Assembly: GCA_031272025.1 (NCBI GenBank)
Contig: JAISUP010000086.1
Location: 1 to 36,421 of the forward strand
DNA from: Bacteroidales bacterium
Lineage (GTDB): Bacteria; Bacteroidota; Bacteroidia; Bacteroidales; WCHB1-69
Length of the DNA: 36,421 nucleotides
Direction: 5' to 3'
The notes under the pieces were generated by a model that had not been told where the DNA came from, ran no database searches, and saw nothing but the letters and a program-made list of their open reading frames with translations. Position 1 is the first letter of the stretch; each line of letters starts with the position of its first letter. The translations under genes and the position numbers were made by a program. Positions 1 through 8,711 of this stretch are shown here, in pieces.

Positions 1-2
1 TC

Positions 3-152
3 AACCCGCTCATTCCCGATGACTGGGAATATTTTTGCCTCGAAAATGTCGCTTATAAAGGAAAAATCATGACCATACTGTACGACAAAACAGGGAAGAA
101 ATACGGACAGGGAAAAGGACTGAAAATTCTAACCGAAAAAAGTTTGAGATAA
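3..152 (+). CDS. C-terminal end of a probable glycoside hydrolase (partial)
   Basis: Only the last 49 residues are inside the window; the start lies to the left. The frame is open from the first bases and ends at TAA 150-152. The peptide contains WEYFCLENVAYKGK and LYDKTGKKYGQGKGL, which resemble the C-terminal beta-sandwich of MGH1-like / glycogen-debranching-type glycoside hydrolases of Bacteroidota as I remember them. That family call is from memory of the motif and is tentative. The stop is 25 bases before the nucleosidase gene, so the two may be cotranscribed. Confidence 0.5.
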   Translation, partial: NPLIPDDWEYFCLENVAYKGKIMTILYDKTGKKYGQGKGLKILTEKSLR

Positions 153-177
153 ATAAAATATTGAAATAAAATAAGAT

Positions 178-954
178 ATGGAAAAGAAAACCATTGGTAT
201 CATGGGGGCGATGCCCGAAGAGGTAAACGACATTATCGCCATGCTTGAATCTCCAAAAAAAATTGAAATAGGGCAACGCACCTATTGTCAGGGGCAACTA
301 TCAGGAGTAGACGTAGTTGTAGTTTTTTCTCGTTGGGGAAAGGTTGCCGCGTCAACGACGGTTTCTGCTTTAATTCTGCATTTTAACGTGAGTGGTATTA
401 TTTTTACCGGCATAGCGGGTGCTATACATAGTGGGCTACACGTGGGGGATGTTGTGATAGGCAAACGGCTCATACAGCACGACATGGATGCTTCACCGCT
501 TATTCCCCGTTTTGAAATCCCCTTGTTAGGGCAAACTTTTTTCGAGACTTCACCCACGCTTCTTTCGGTGGTTGCCGAAGCCCTACAGTCGTTATTCGAG
601 ACCGACTATTTCAAAACTACCTCCTTATATAGCGAAGACTTTGACACGCCCCATCTTTTTATCGGGGACATCGCGAGTGGTGACCAATTTTTTTCTGAAA
701 ATGATGAAAAAGAAAAACTGCATCAGGATTTGCCCACGGTATTATGCGTGGAAATGGAAGGAGCCGCGGTAGCGCAAGTGTGCCGCGAGTACCAAATCCC
801 GTGGATAGTCATTAGAACCGTGTCGGATACCGCCGATGAAGACGCTCCCGAAGGATTGCAAAATTTTGTTCGCGAAAAAACAGGTGTATATGCAAGAGAA
901 ATTATCAAGAAAATACTTAAACCGTTTGAAGAATGTTTGCCGGTTTTTGAGTAA
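178..954 (+). CDS. mtnN: 5'-methylthioadenosine/S-adenosylhomocysteine nucleosidase
   Basis: This cytosolic enzyme hydrolyses the glycosidic bond of methylthioadenosine and S-adenosylhomocysteine, releasing adenine; it clears inhibitors of methyl transfer and feeds methionine salvage. Visible motifs are GIMGAMPEEV (residues 7-16), the GIAGAI loop (78-83), IASGDQF (165-171), VEMEGAAVAQVC (191-202) and VRTVSDTAD (211-220). By alignment with E. coli MtnN, E15 and D217 are the catalytic pair and M193/E194 bind the ribose. At 258 residues it is slightly longer than the usual 230, mostly through insertions at about 105-160. The ATG follows the upstream stop by 25 bases with no clear promoter between, so it probably belongs to the operon entering from the left. 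Confidence 0.93.
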   Translation: MEKKTIGIMGAMPEEVNDIIAMLESPKKIEIGQRTYCQGQLSGVDVVVVFSRWGKVAASTTVSALILHFNVSGIIFTGIAGAIHSGLHVGDVVIGKRLIQHDMDASPLIPRFEIPLLGQTFFETSPTLLSVVAEALQSLFETDYFKTTSLYSEDFDTPHLFIGDIASGDQFFSENDEKEKLHQDLPTVLCVEMEGAAVAQVCREYQIPWIVIRTVSDTADEDAPEGLQNFVREKTGVYAREIIKKILKPFEECLPVFE

Positions 955-984
955 AGATAGTTGAAAAAAAATGTTCATTCATTG

Positions 985-1080
985 ATGAAAAAAAAACGTA
1001 TCCTGATTTTTTGCCTTTTCGTGGGGGGCGGTTATTTTTTATGTTCTTTTTTTTCGTTACTTTTGCTTTTTATTTTTTAA
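985..1080 (+). CDS. possible 31-residue hydrophobic peptide before the RND gene
   Basis: An ATG at 985 opens a 31-codon frame, MKKKRILIFCLFVGGGYFLC and then a Ser/Phe/Leu-rich end, stopping at TAA 1078-1080, 15 bases before the RND pump start. It looks like three lysines plus a membrane segment, i.e. a leader-type or single-pass micropeptide. It could be a real small membrane protein, a translated leader of the pump mRNA, the decayed start of a lost gene, or chance in T-rich DNA. Nothing else supports expression, so confidence is low. Confidence 0.22.
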   Translation: MKKKRILIFCLFVGGGYFLCSFFSLLLLFIF

Positions 1081-1095
1081 AACGAAACGATAACT

Positions 1096-4000
1096 ATGAG
1101 TCTTTATCAATCATCAGTCAAGAAGCCTGTGATGACGGCTTTAATTTACGTGGCAGTAGTCGTGTTGGGGTTATTTTCTTTGCGGTCGTTGCCGGTAGAT
1201 TTGTTTCCCGACATGGGTAGCAATAGCATCATGGTATTCACGGTTTATACCGGAGCCAGCGCGCAGGACATCGAGAATAACATAACTAAACCCTTAGAAA
1301 ATACGCTCAATAGTGTGAGCAATCTCAAACATTTGACTTCGCGTTCGCGAGAAAATTATTCGATTGTTTTTCTTGAATTTGAATATGGCATTGATATAGA
1401 AGATGCTACCAATGACGTGCGCGACAAGTTAGATATGGTAAAGTCGTCTTTGCCTGATGAATCTAACGACCCTTTCCTGTTTAAGTTTAGCGCGGAAGAT
1501 GTCCCGATACTCTTTTTGTCTGTACAGGCAACCGAGAGTGTAAATGCCTTGTATAAGATATTGGACGACAAAGTAGTATCCCCGTTGAGCAGGGTAGGGG
1601 GTGTGGGAACGGTATCTATTTCGGGTGCCCCGCAACGAGAAATACAAGTCTATTGTGACCCTCAAAAATTAGAAGCCTATAACCTTTCCATAGAATCTAT
1701 CGCGGCGGTTATTGGTGCCGAGAACCGCAATGTTCCTCTCGGTAATATTGACCTCGGGTCTGAAACCTATTCCATGCGCGTGGTAGGGGAGTTTGATAAC
1801 GCCTACGACCTGAATAATATAGTAGTGGGCAGTTTTAACAATAAAGACATCTATTTGCGAGACGTGGGCGAAGTGCGCGACCATTTGCAGGAAAGAATGC
1901 AAGAGGTTTACAACAATGGCGTGAAAGGGGCAATGATTATCGTGCAAAAACAAACCGGGGCAAATTCTGTATCTATATCTCAAAAAGTAAAATCATTACT
2001 CCCCAGTATCCAAAAATCGTTGCCCACGGACGTGAAATTGGGAGTCATTAACGACACCTCCGATTCAATATTAAACACGATTGACAGTCTGGAAGAAGCC
2101 ATCATGATCACGCTCATACTCGTGATATTTGTTGTATTGTTTTTCCTTGGACGCTGGCGGGCAACGTTTATCGTGGCTATCGTGATCCCTATTTCGTTGG
2201 TTGCATCGTTTATCTACCTTAAAATTACCGGGAATTCTTTGAATATTATCTCTCTGTCTTCGTTGAGTTTGGCGATAGGCATGGTCGTGGACGATGCCAT
2301 CGTGGTTTTGGAGAATATCTCCACGCACATAGAACGTGGCACTAAGCCTAAGTCGGCGGCGGTATACGCCACCAGTGAGGTATCTATTTCCATTATTGCT
2401 TCTACCTTAGTTATTTTCGCAGTTTTTGTACCACTCACCATGATTACCGGTATGTCGGGAGTGCTATTCAGGCAGTTAGGGTGGATGGTTACTATCGTGA
2501 TTTTTGTTTCCCTCATGGCTTCCATGACACTAACGCCTATGCTATCTTCTCTCTTGTTAAAAAATAACCCTAACAGAGGTAAAGTATTCGGTTATATTTA
2601 TGCCCCTGTAGAGCGTGGTTTAAACAACCTGAGCCAATGGTATTCGAGAGCCTTACAATGGGCATTACATCACCGTATTATTGTCATGCTTTCGGCAATG
2701 GGAATCTTCATAGGCAGTTTGTTTCTCTTTAAAGTCATTCCTACCGAATTTTTCCCCACGCAAGACAACGCGGCAATACAAATGACCGTGAAATTACCTA
2801 TTGGAACAAGAGTGGAAACCAGCCGACAATTTGGGTTAGACTTAACACAAACCTTAATGAAGAATTATCCTGAGATTTTGACTTGCAATTTTTCTGTGGG
2901 GCAACCCGATGACAACAACACGTTTGGAATGCTTTCTACCAATGGCACGCATATCTTGTCGTATAATATACGATTTACCCGTAAAACGGAGCGAGAACGA
3001 TCGTTAAGTCAACTCATGGATGCCATTCGTTATGATTTATCCAAATATCCGGAAATCAACACGTATGATGTAAAAACAGGCATGGGCGGCGGTATGGGTA
3101 GCAATAACGTGAATATTGAAATTTATGGTTATGACTTTGATACCGCCGACAAATTGGCTGCCGAGATTAAAAATAAGATGTTGAAAGTTCCGGGGTGCCC
3201 GCAGGTAACCATTAGTCGTGAAGAATATATTCCTGAAATACAGATAGATTTTGACAGGGAGAAGTTAGCCGAGCACGGGCTTAATCTTACTACCGTATCT
3301 ACTTATGTGCGCAATCGTTTCAACGGGGCGATTGCTTCTTACTATCGCGAAGATGGCGAAGAATATTACATTAAAGTGCGCTACGCCCCCGAATTTAGGG
3401 AAAGCATTGAATCCATAGAAAATATCTTGGTATACAATGCTCAGGGCACAGCCTTGCGTGTTAGAGATTTAGGGAAAGTAGTAGAGCGTATGACACCGCC
3501 AACCATTGAACGAAAAGACCGGGAAAGGATAGTTACCGTGTCGTGTATGATTGCCGCTAATGCCGCCCTGAGCGACGTGGTAGATGGGGCTAATAAGGTG
3601 ATGAACGAGATAGAAATCCCCGCGGGCATGTCCTACGACATTGGCGGTACTTACGAAGACCAACAAGAATCCTTCTCCGACCTGATTATGCTCATGATAC
3701 TCATCGCGTTGTTGGTGTATATCGTCATGGCTTCTCAATTTGAATCCTTTACCTATCCCTTTATCATCATGTTCGCGATATTGTTTGCCCTAACCGGCGT
3801 GCTTATAGGGTTAGCAATCACCAAAACCGCCTTAGGAGTTATGGCTTTGGTAGGGATACTCATGCTCATCGGTATCGTGGTGAAAAATGGAATTGTACTT
3901 ATTGACTATACTATCCTTTGTCGCGAAAGGGGAATGAATGTCTTTGAAGCCGTTGCTACCGCAGGACGGTCAAGGCTACGTCCTATCTTAATGACTACTT

Positions 4001-4218
4001 CGACTACCGTTTTGGGTATGATACCACTTGCCATAGGAAAAGGAGAAGGTGCCGAAATGTGGAATTCTTTGGGAATGACCGTGGCGTTCGGACTTTCTGT
4101 TTCTACTATCGTAACCTTAGTTATCGTGCCCGTCCTTTATAGCCTATTTGCCGACTTTGGGATATGGAGAAAAAAGAGAAAAAAATTACATTCGGCAATG
4201 GCTATAGAAAAACACTAA
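1096..4218 (+). CDS. RND-family inner-membrane efflux transporter (AcrB/MdtB-like)
   Basis: A proton-driven resistance-nodulation-division pump of 1040 residues, the normal family length. It shows the expected two-fold plan: TM1 at about 13-32, porter loop 33-330, TM2-6 at about 335-480 with FFLGRWRATFIVAIVIP and the TM4 proton-relay pair D399/D400 in GMVVDDAIVVLENI, a short TM at about 525-548, a second porter loop, and TM8-12 from about 855 with K930 in GIVVKNGIVLIDY. These charged residues match D407/D408/K940 of AcrB, so the pump should be active. Neither a membrane-fusion protein nor a TolC-like channel is next to it; the gene is flanked by mtnN and an LTA-synthase-like gene. Substrate cannot be read from sequence (drugs, lipids and bile acids are all possible). 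The ATG at 1096 begins the typical MSLYxxSVKxPV N-terminus. Confidence 0.93.
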   Translation: MSLYQSSVKKPVMTALIYVAVVVLGLFSLRSLPVDLFPDMGSNSIMVFTVYTGASAQDIENNITKPLENTLNSVSNLKHLTSRSRENYSIVFLEFEYGIDIEDATNDVRDKLDMVKSSLPDESNDPFLFKFSAEDVPILFLSVQATESVNALYKILDDKVVSPLSRVGGVGTVSISGAPQREIQVYCDPQKLEAYNLSIESIAAVIGAENRNVPLGNIDLGSETYSMRVVGEFDNAYDLNNIVVGSFNNKDIYLRDVGEVRDHLQERMQEVYNNGVKGAMIIVQKQTGANSVSISQKVKSLLPSIQKSLPTDVKLGVINDTSDSILNTIDSLEEAIMITLILVIFVVLFFLGRWRATFIVAIVIPISLVASFIYLKITGNSLNIISLSSLSLAIGMVVDDAIVVLENISTHIERGTKPKSAAVYATSEVSISIIASTLVIFAVFVPLTMITGMSGVLFRQLGWMVTIVIFVSLMASMTLTPMLSSLLLKNNPNRGKVFGYIYAPVERGLNNLSQWYSRALQWALHHRIIVMLSAMGIFIGSLFLFKVIPTEFFPTQDNAAIQMTVKLPIGTRVETSRQFGLDLTQTLMKNYPEILTCNFSVGQPDDNNTFGMLSTNGTHILSYNIRFTRKTERERSLSQLMDAIRYDLSKYPEINTYDVKTGMGGGMGSNNVNIEIYGYDFDTADKLAAEIKNKMLKVPGCPQVTISREEYIPEIQIDFDREKLAEHGLNLTTVSTYVRNRFNGAIASYYREDGEEYYIKVRYAPEFRESIESIENILVYNAQGTALRVRDLGKVVERMTPPTIERKDRERIVTVSCMIAANAALSDVVDGANKVMNEIEIPAGMSYDIGGTYEDQQESFSDLIMLMILIALLVYIVMASQFESFTYPFIIMFAILFALTGVLIGLAITKTALGVMALVGILMLIGIVVKNGIVLIDYTILCRERGMNVFEAVATAGRSRLRPILMTTSTTVLGMIPLAIGKGEGAEMWNSLGMTVAFGLSVSTIVTLVIVPVLYSLFADFGIWRKKRKKLHSAMAIEKH

Positions 4219-4236
4219 TTTATCAAATACAATATC

Positions 4237-6183
4237 GTGTTTCGAGATAAGATAATCTCTCAACCTATAGGCTTAATGATTACCCGCTTGTTGTGGGTGG
4301 GGTTGTTTTATATGATTTCGCGGGGGCTTTTCTTCGCCTTTAATTACTCTTATTTTCCCGTACCGGAGCATATTTCCTTGTCGCGTTATCTTGTTGACTT
4401 GCTCATGGGTAGTGTGCGTTTCGACCTCGCCGCCTTGCTCTATGTCAATAGTCTGTTTTTGCTACTATGGCTCATCCCTTATCAATGGCAAAACGCGTGG
4501 TACCGGAAAATAACCACACTTGTCTTTTACTACATTTTTAATATCGTGGCATTCGCGACCAATTTTATAGACCTTGTTTATTTCAGGTTCACCGAGAAAC
4601 GTATGACTTTCGATATCTTCGGGTTCGCGGGTAGCGAAGATGGCTTTGTCCATATATTGCCTGCTTACCTGCAAAAATACGGGTACGTGGTTTTGCTATT
4701 TGCCGTCGCGATGTTCTTGTTTGTTTTCGGGGGAACACGACTATTGAAAACACGTGGAAAACCGGAAAAAAGAAAGTCGGAAAAGATTCCCCTGTTTCTG
4801 TTACGGGTAGTACTCACTCTTGTTATTTTTGTTTTGGGCACGCGTGGGGTAGGGCATCGTCCCCTTTCGTTTGCCTCTGCCGCGAAATACGGGCATGGCG
4901 GCGGTGAAGCGCTCGTACTCAACACACCCTTTGCCATGCTCACCACCATCAACGCGCAACCCATAACACGAGAGCAATATTTTAGTAGCGAAGATTTGCA
5001 AAAACAATTTTCACCCATCAGGCATTATCCTGAACCTATCTGTGGTTTTAATGATAAAAATGTGGTTATCATTATTTTAGAAAGTTTTTCTGCAGAATAT
5101 TCTGCTTATTTTCATCCCGAACACGCGGAAACATGTATGCCCTGCCTCGATAGCCTTGCCTGCGCGGGGCGATCACTTCTTTGTTATGCCAATGGCGAGC
5201 GTAGCATGGAAGCCATTCCTGCCATTATTTCAAATATCCCATCGCTATTTGACACTGAATACCTAAACTCGATATATGCTCATAATATCATTTCGGGGTT
5301 GCCCGTGCAATTGCGAGAAAAAGGTTACTACTCGGCATTTTTTCATGGGGGCAGAAACGGTTCGATGAAATTTGATGCTTATGCCATGATGTCGGGTTTT
5401 GACCAATATGTCGGGGCTTCGGAGTACCCGTATCCGGAAGATCACGACGGTGTATGGGGTATTTATGATGACCCTTTTTTACAATATGTCGTGAAACAGA
5501 TAGATACCTTACCTAAGCCCTTTTTTCATGTCCTTTTCACGCTATCTTCGCACCCGCCTTATCAATTGCCGAAGGCATATTGTCGGCAGCAGGGATTGCC
5601 GATAGGGAAAACTTTCGACATTAAAACATGCGTTCGTTATACCGACTACGCGCTGCGGCATTTTATGGAAAGCGCATCTCGTTGTTCGTGGTACAACAAC
5701 ACGCTTTTTATTTTTGTTGCCGACCACGTAGCGGGCGACACGGAATATAAAACACGGCTACATCGCCACGAGATACCGCTCATCTTTTATGCACCCGGAG
5801 ATACTTTACCCCCTTTGTTTGCCAATTTTTCGCAACAATTAGATATACAGCCTTCGATATTGCACTTGTTAAACTATAAACAGCCCTTTTTCGCGTTAGG
5901 TTCATCGCTCTTTGCCCCCCATCGTTCTTTTGCAATCAATTTTAATTCAGGTTTATACCAGTTTGTTACCGAAAAATATAGTTTTATTTTTTCGGGAAAT
6001 GAGGTGAGACATCTTGCCTTTCGCGAAGATACTTTACAGGCAAATTTACTCGACCAATCATTTGCCCTGCCCCGCGAAGACCTTAACTTTGCCCGTGCTG
6101 TGATACAAACCTATCAAACCGCTATCTTAGAAAATCGCTACACGCTCAAACGGTGGCTACCCCGAAATGCAGAAGAAAATTAA
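4237..6183 (+). CDS. LTA synthase family membrane sulfatase / phosphoglycerol-type transferase
   Basis: A polytopic membrane protein with a periplasmic alkaline-phosphatase-fold catalytic domain. Five hydrophobic segments lie at about 12-32, 57-80, 92-118, 148-166 and 186-202, followed by a sulfatase-type domain (about 273-600). Candidate metal and nucleophile residues by analogy with LtaS are E282 (IIILESFS), S323 in NGERSMEAIPA (Ser in place of the LtaS Thr), and D496/H497 (FIFVADHV). In Gram-negative relatives such proteins transfer phosphoglycerol or phosphoethanolamine to glycans or lipids; the substrate here is unknown. The start is read as GTG 4237, 18 bases after the RND stop; ATG 4276 (residue 14) is the alternative and would still leave the first membrane segment. 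Probably cotranscribed with the pump. Confidence 0.85.
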   Translation: MFRDKIISQPIGLMITRLLWVGLFYMISRGLFFAFNYSYFPVPEHISLSRYLVDLLMGSVRFDLAALLYVNSLFLLLWLIPYQWQNAWYRKITTLVFYYIFNIVAFATNFIDLVYFRFTEKRMTFDIFGFAGSEDGFVHILPAYLQKYGYVVLLFAVAMFLFVFGGTRLLKTRGKPEKRKSEKIPLFLLRVVLTLVIFVLGTRGVGHRPLSFASAAKYGHGGGEALVLNTPFAMLTTINAQPITREQYFSSEDLQKQFSPIRHYPEPICGFNDKNVVIIILESFSAEYSAYFHPEHAETCMPCLDSLACAGRSLLCYANGERSMEAIPAIISNIPSLFDTEYLNSIYAHNIISGLPVQLREKGYYSAFFHGGRNGSMKFDAYAMMSGFDQYVGASEYPYPEDHDGVWGIYDDPFLQYVVKQIDTLPKPFFHVLFTLSSHPPYQLPKAYCRQQGLPIGKTFDIKTCVRYTDYALRHFMESASRCSWYNNTLFIFVADHVAGDTEYKTRLHRHEIPLIFYAPGDTLPPLFANFSQQLDIQPSILHLLNYKQPFFALGSSLFAPHRSFAINFNSGLYQFVTEKYSFIFSGNEVRHLAFREDTLQANLLDQSFALPREDLNFARAVIQTYQTAILENRYTLKRWLPRNAEEN

Positions 6184-6247
6184 CGTTTGCAAACATGGCA
6201 AAACCCTTTTTTTAGTGTTTTGATGATGTAATTTCAAAATTTTCACG

Positions 6248-6255
6248 TACATTTG
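6248..6255 (+). promoter_or_regulatory. Bacteroidota -7 element TACATTTG before the VIT/vWA gene
   Basis: TACATTTG followed by CAAC, 41 bases before the ATG at 6297, in a 113-base gap. It matches the TAnnTTTG consensus. A TTTG upstream at 6219-6222 is 25 bases away, longer than the usual 19-21, so the -33 element is uncertain. It suggests that the VIT-vWA gene starts its own transcript. Confidence 0.6.
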
Positions 6256-6296
6256 CAACGTTTTTTTATGGTGAAATCTTTTTTTTAAAAAAGTAT

Positions 6297-8672
6297 ATGA
6301 AAATAGATATGATTAAGACCATGATAGTCTGCTTATGGGCAGGATTCATGATATTTGTTACAAATAGTTTGAAGGCACAAAATATGAAAGACGATAAGAC
6401 ATTGTCGCCTTATTTTGTGGTATTTAGCGATAGACCGGACCTTGACCAATTGCCACTGAAAGCCACGGAGGTACATGCATCCATCGCGGGCAATATGGTA
6501 GATGTAACCGTGAAACAGGTATACGTGAACGATGGGAAACGTACCATAGAAGCCTTGTACACGTTTCCACTCTCGACAAAAGCGGCGGTACATGACATGA
6601 AAATGCACGTGGGTACGCGTACCATCTCTGCAAAAATAGAAAAAAAAGAAAAAGCACGTGCGGACTACGAACAAGCAAAATCGGAAGGCAAACGTGCCTC
6701 TCTTTTAGAACAACAACGTTCCAATGTCTTCACGATGAACGTGAGCAATATTCTACCGGGCGATACGATTTCGGTAGAATTAAAGTACATAGAACTGCTC
6801 GTTCCGGAAAAAGGCGACTATTGTTTTGTATATCCTACGGTAGTCGGTCCCCGTTATACTCAAAATTCGGTAGCAGAATCTTCTCTAAATAAGATAAAAC
6901 AAGAGATTCCTTATACCCATGAAGGGGTGTTGCCCACCTACCGTTTCGATTTTTCCTTAGATATTTTGTCGCCCGTACCCATTCAAAGAATACAATGCCT
7001 TACGCATGAAATGGATATATCCTATCCCGCGCTCGTGAATGCCCATGTGCAATTGTCGCCCAAAGAACAAAATGGAGGTAATAGAGACTTAATCATTTCA
7101 TATTCGCTACAAGGCAAACAAATAGAGACAGGCATGAGTTTGTACAATCATGGAGATGAGCAGTTTTTTTTACTCATGGTACAGCCCCCGAAGCGGGTAC
7201 ATCCGGATGAAATACCTCCTCGCGAATATATCTTTATCGTGGACGTGTCAGGCTCTATGTACGGGTTTCCCTTAAATGTATCTAAAACGTTGTTGCGAGA
7301 CCTTGTTTTGGGATTGCGTCCTACCGATTGTTTTAATGTTTTGCTTTTTTCCGGGAACAATCAATGGTTGTCGGAGCATTCGCTGCCCGCTACCCCTGAA
7401 AATGAAAACAAAGCCTTGAAATTTATAGACAAACAAGGCGGTTTTGGAGGCACAGAACTCATGGAAGCATTGAAACAGGCATACAACCTTCCCCGCGAAA
7501 ATCCTGACCTGTCGCGCAGTTTCGTGATCATTACAGACGGCTACGTGACGGTAGAACGCGAAGCATTTCAATTTATTCGCGAACATGGAAACCGTTCCAA
7601 CGTTTTTTGTTTCGGCATAGGCTCTGCTGTAAATCGCTATCTTATCGAAGGTATGGCTTTCATGGGAAATGGAGAACCCATGATCGTTACACAAGAAGAC
7701 GAGGCTGCCCAACAAGCAGAACAATTTAGACAGTATATTAGTACCCCCGTGCTTACCGGTATAGAGGTGGATTGGGGTAAGTGGCAAGTATATGATGTGG
7801 AACCTCTATCTGTACCGGATTTGCTATCGGAACGTCCGCTCGTGCTCATGGGAAAATACAAGGGTGTCCCGGCGGGCAATATCACCCTGTCAGGAAAAAC
7901 AGGACAAGGCAAATTCAAACACACTATCAATATCAATACACTCAAACCGGATGCCCGAAACGGGGCTTTACGATACTTATGGGCACGCGAAAGAATTAAA
8001 TTGCTCGATTATTACACGGGAACAAATGCTCGTTTTTTATCCCGACAAGATAGTGATAATATTAAGAAAATTACTGATTTAGGATTGAAATATAATTTAA
8101 TGACCTCTTATACTTCATTCGTGGCAATAGACGAACAGGTGGTACAAAAAGACGGCAAAACCGTCATCGTGAAACAGCCTTTGCCTCTGCCGCGAGGGGT
8201 ATCGGATTACGCGATAGATCAAAGCATAGTCAATAACGTGCAATATAGAACTAATGCTGCCTCGAAAAACAAGGGGAGTTCTTTTCCCGTAGAAGAGGTA
8301 GAATATGTCTTGGAAGAAACGAAAGGCACGGAAAATATTTCCGGTCAGGATAACCTACCGGTTCGGTTCGTCGAATATATGCCCGAGCCTATTGGGGGAA
8401 TGGATAGCGTTAATGCTTTCATCGATAGAGTATTAAAATATCCCCCACAGGCTATGAAGGAAAATATTGAAGGAACGGTAGTGGTGGAATTTGTGGTAGA
8501 AAAAGACGGGCAAATTACTAACGTGAAAGTACTCATGTCGTCCGACAATGTCGAATTAGACACGGAAGCCGTTAGGGTTGTTAAATTACTGCCTAAATGG
8601 AAACCCGCGAAACATTTAGGAAAACCCGTCAGAGTTTATTATCAAATACCGGTAAAATTTAGGTTAAAATAA
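6297..8672 (+). CDS. VIT domain / von Willebrand factor A / TonB C-terminal fusion protein
   Basis: An exported 791-residue protein with three recognisable parts. A signal peptide spans about 1-28 (hydrophobic MIVCLWAGFMIFV, likely cut near SLKAQ). A VIT domain, as in inter-alpha-trypsin inhibitor heavy chains, spans about 40-170, with EALYTFPLSTKAAVHDM and the IEKKEKARADYEQAKSEGK helix. A vWA domain follows at about 310-480 with an intact metal-ion adhesion site: D316, S318 and S320 in VDVSGSMYG, T386 in FGGTEL, and D414 in IITDGY. The C-terminus (about 703-790) is a TonB_C domain: AFIDRVLKYPPQAM, GTVVVEFVVEKDGQI and PVKF. VIT-vWA proteins usually mediate protein contacts; TonB_C normally touches outer-membrane receptors. 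The combination suggests a periplasmic adaptor between an Mg-dependent binding module and the outer membrane. An ECF sigma gene follows 39 bases downstream. Confidence 0.88.
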   Translation: MKIDMIKTMIVCLWAGFMIFVTNSLKAQNMKDDKTLSPYFVVFSDRPDLDQLPLKATEVHASIAGNMVDVTVKQVYVNDGKRTIEALYTFPLSTKAAVHDMKMHVGTRTISAKIEKKEKARADYEQAKSEGKRASLLEQQRSNVFTMNVSNILPGDTISVELKYIELLVPEKGDYCFVYPTVVGPRYTQNSVAESSLNKIKQEIPYTHEGVLPTYRFDFSLDILSPVPIQRIQCLTHEMDISYPALVNAHVQLSPKEQNGGNRDLIISYSLQGKQIETGMSLYNHGDEQFFLLMVQPPKRVHPDEIPPREYIFIVDVSGSMYGFPLNVSKTLLRDLVLGLRPTDCFNVLLFSGNNQWLSEHSLPATPENENKALKFIDKQGGFGGTELMEALKQAYNLPRENPDLSRSFVIITDGYVTVEREAFQFIREHGNRSNVFCFGIGSAVNRYLIEGMAFMGNGEPMIVTQEDEAAQQAEQFRQYISTPVLTGIEVDWGKWQVYDVEPLSVPDLLSERPLVLMGKYKGVPAGNITLSGKTGQGKFKHTININTLKPDARNGALRYLWARERIKLLDYYTGTNARFLSRQDSDNIKKITDLGLKYNLMTSYTSFVAIDEQVVQKDGKTVIVKQPLPLPRGVSDYAIDQSIVNNVQYRTNAASKNKGSSFPVEEVEYVLEETKGTENISGQDNLPVRFVEYMPEPIGGMDSVNAFIDRVLKYPPQAMKENIEGTVVVEFVVEKDGQITNVKVLMSSDNVELDTEAVRVVKLLPKWKPAKHLGKPVRVYYQIPVKFRLK

Positions 8673-8711
8673 TCACACAACCCAAGATTTTAATACAAAC
8701 TTACGTTTATA

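Noticed and set aside
7272-7787. Long antisense frame of 171 codons opposite the VIT-vWA gene
   Set aside because: It lies entirely within a clearly coding gene, has no recognisable domain, and its composition is that of a shadow frame.
8702-8709. TACGTTTA as a promoter for the ECF sigma gene
   Set aside because: It misses the final G of TAnnTTTG, and the 39-base gap suggests transcription from the upstream gene.
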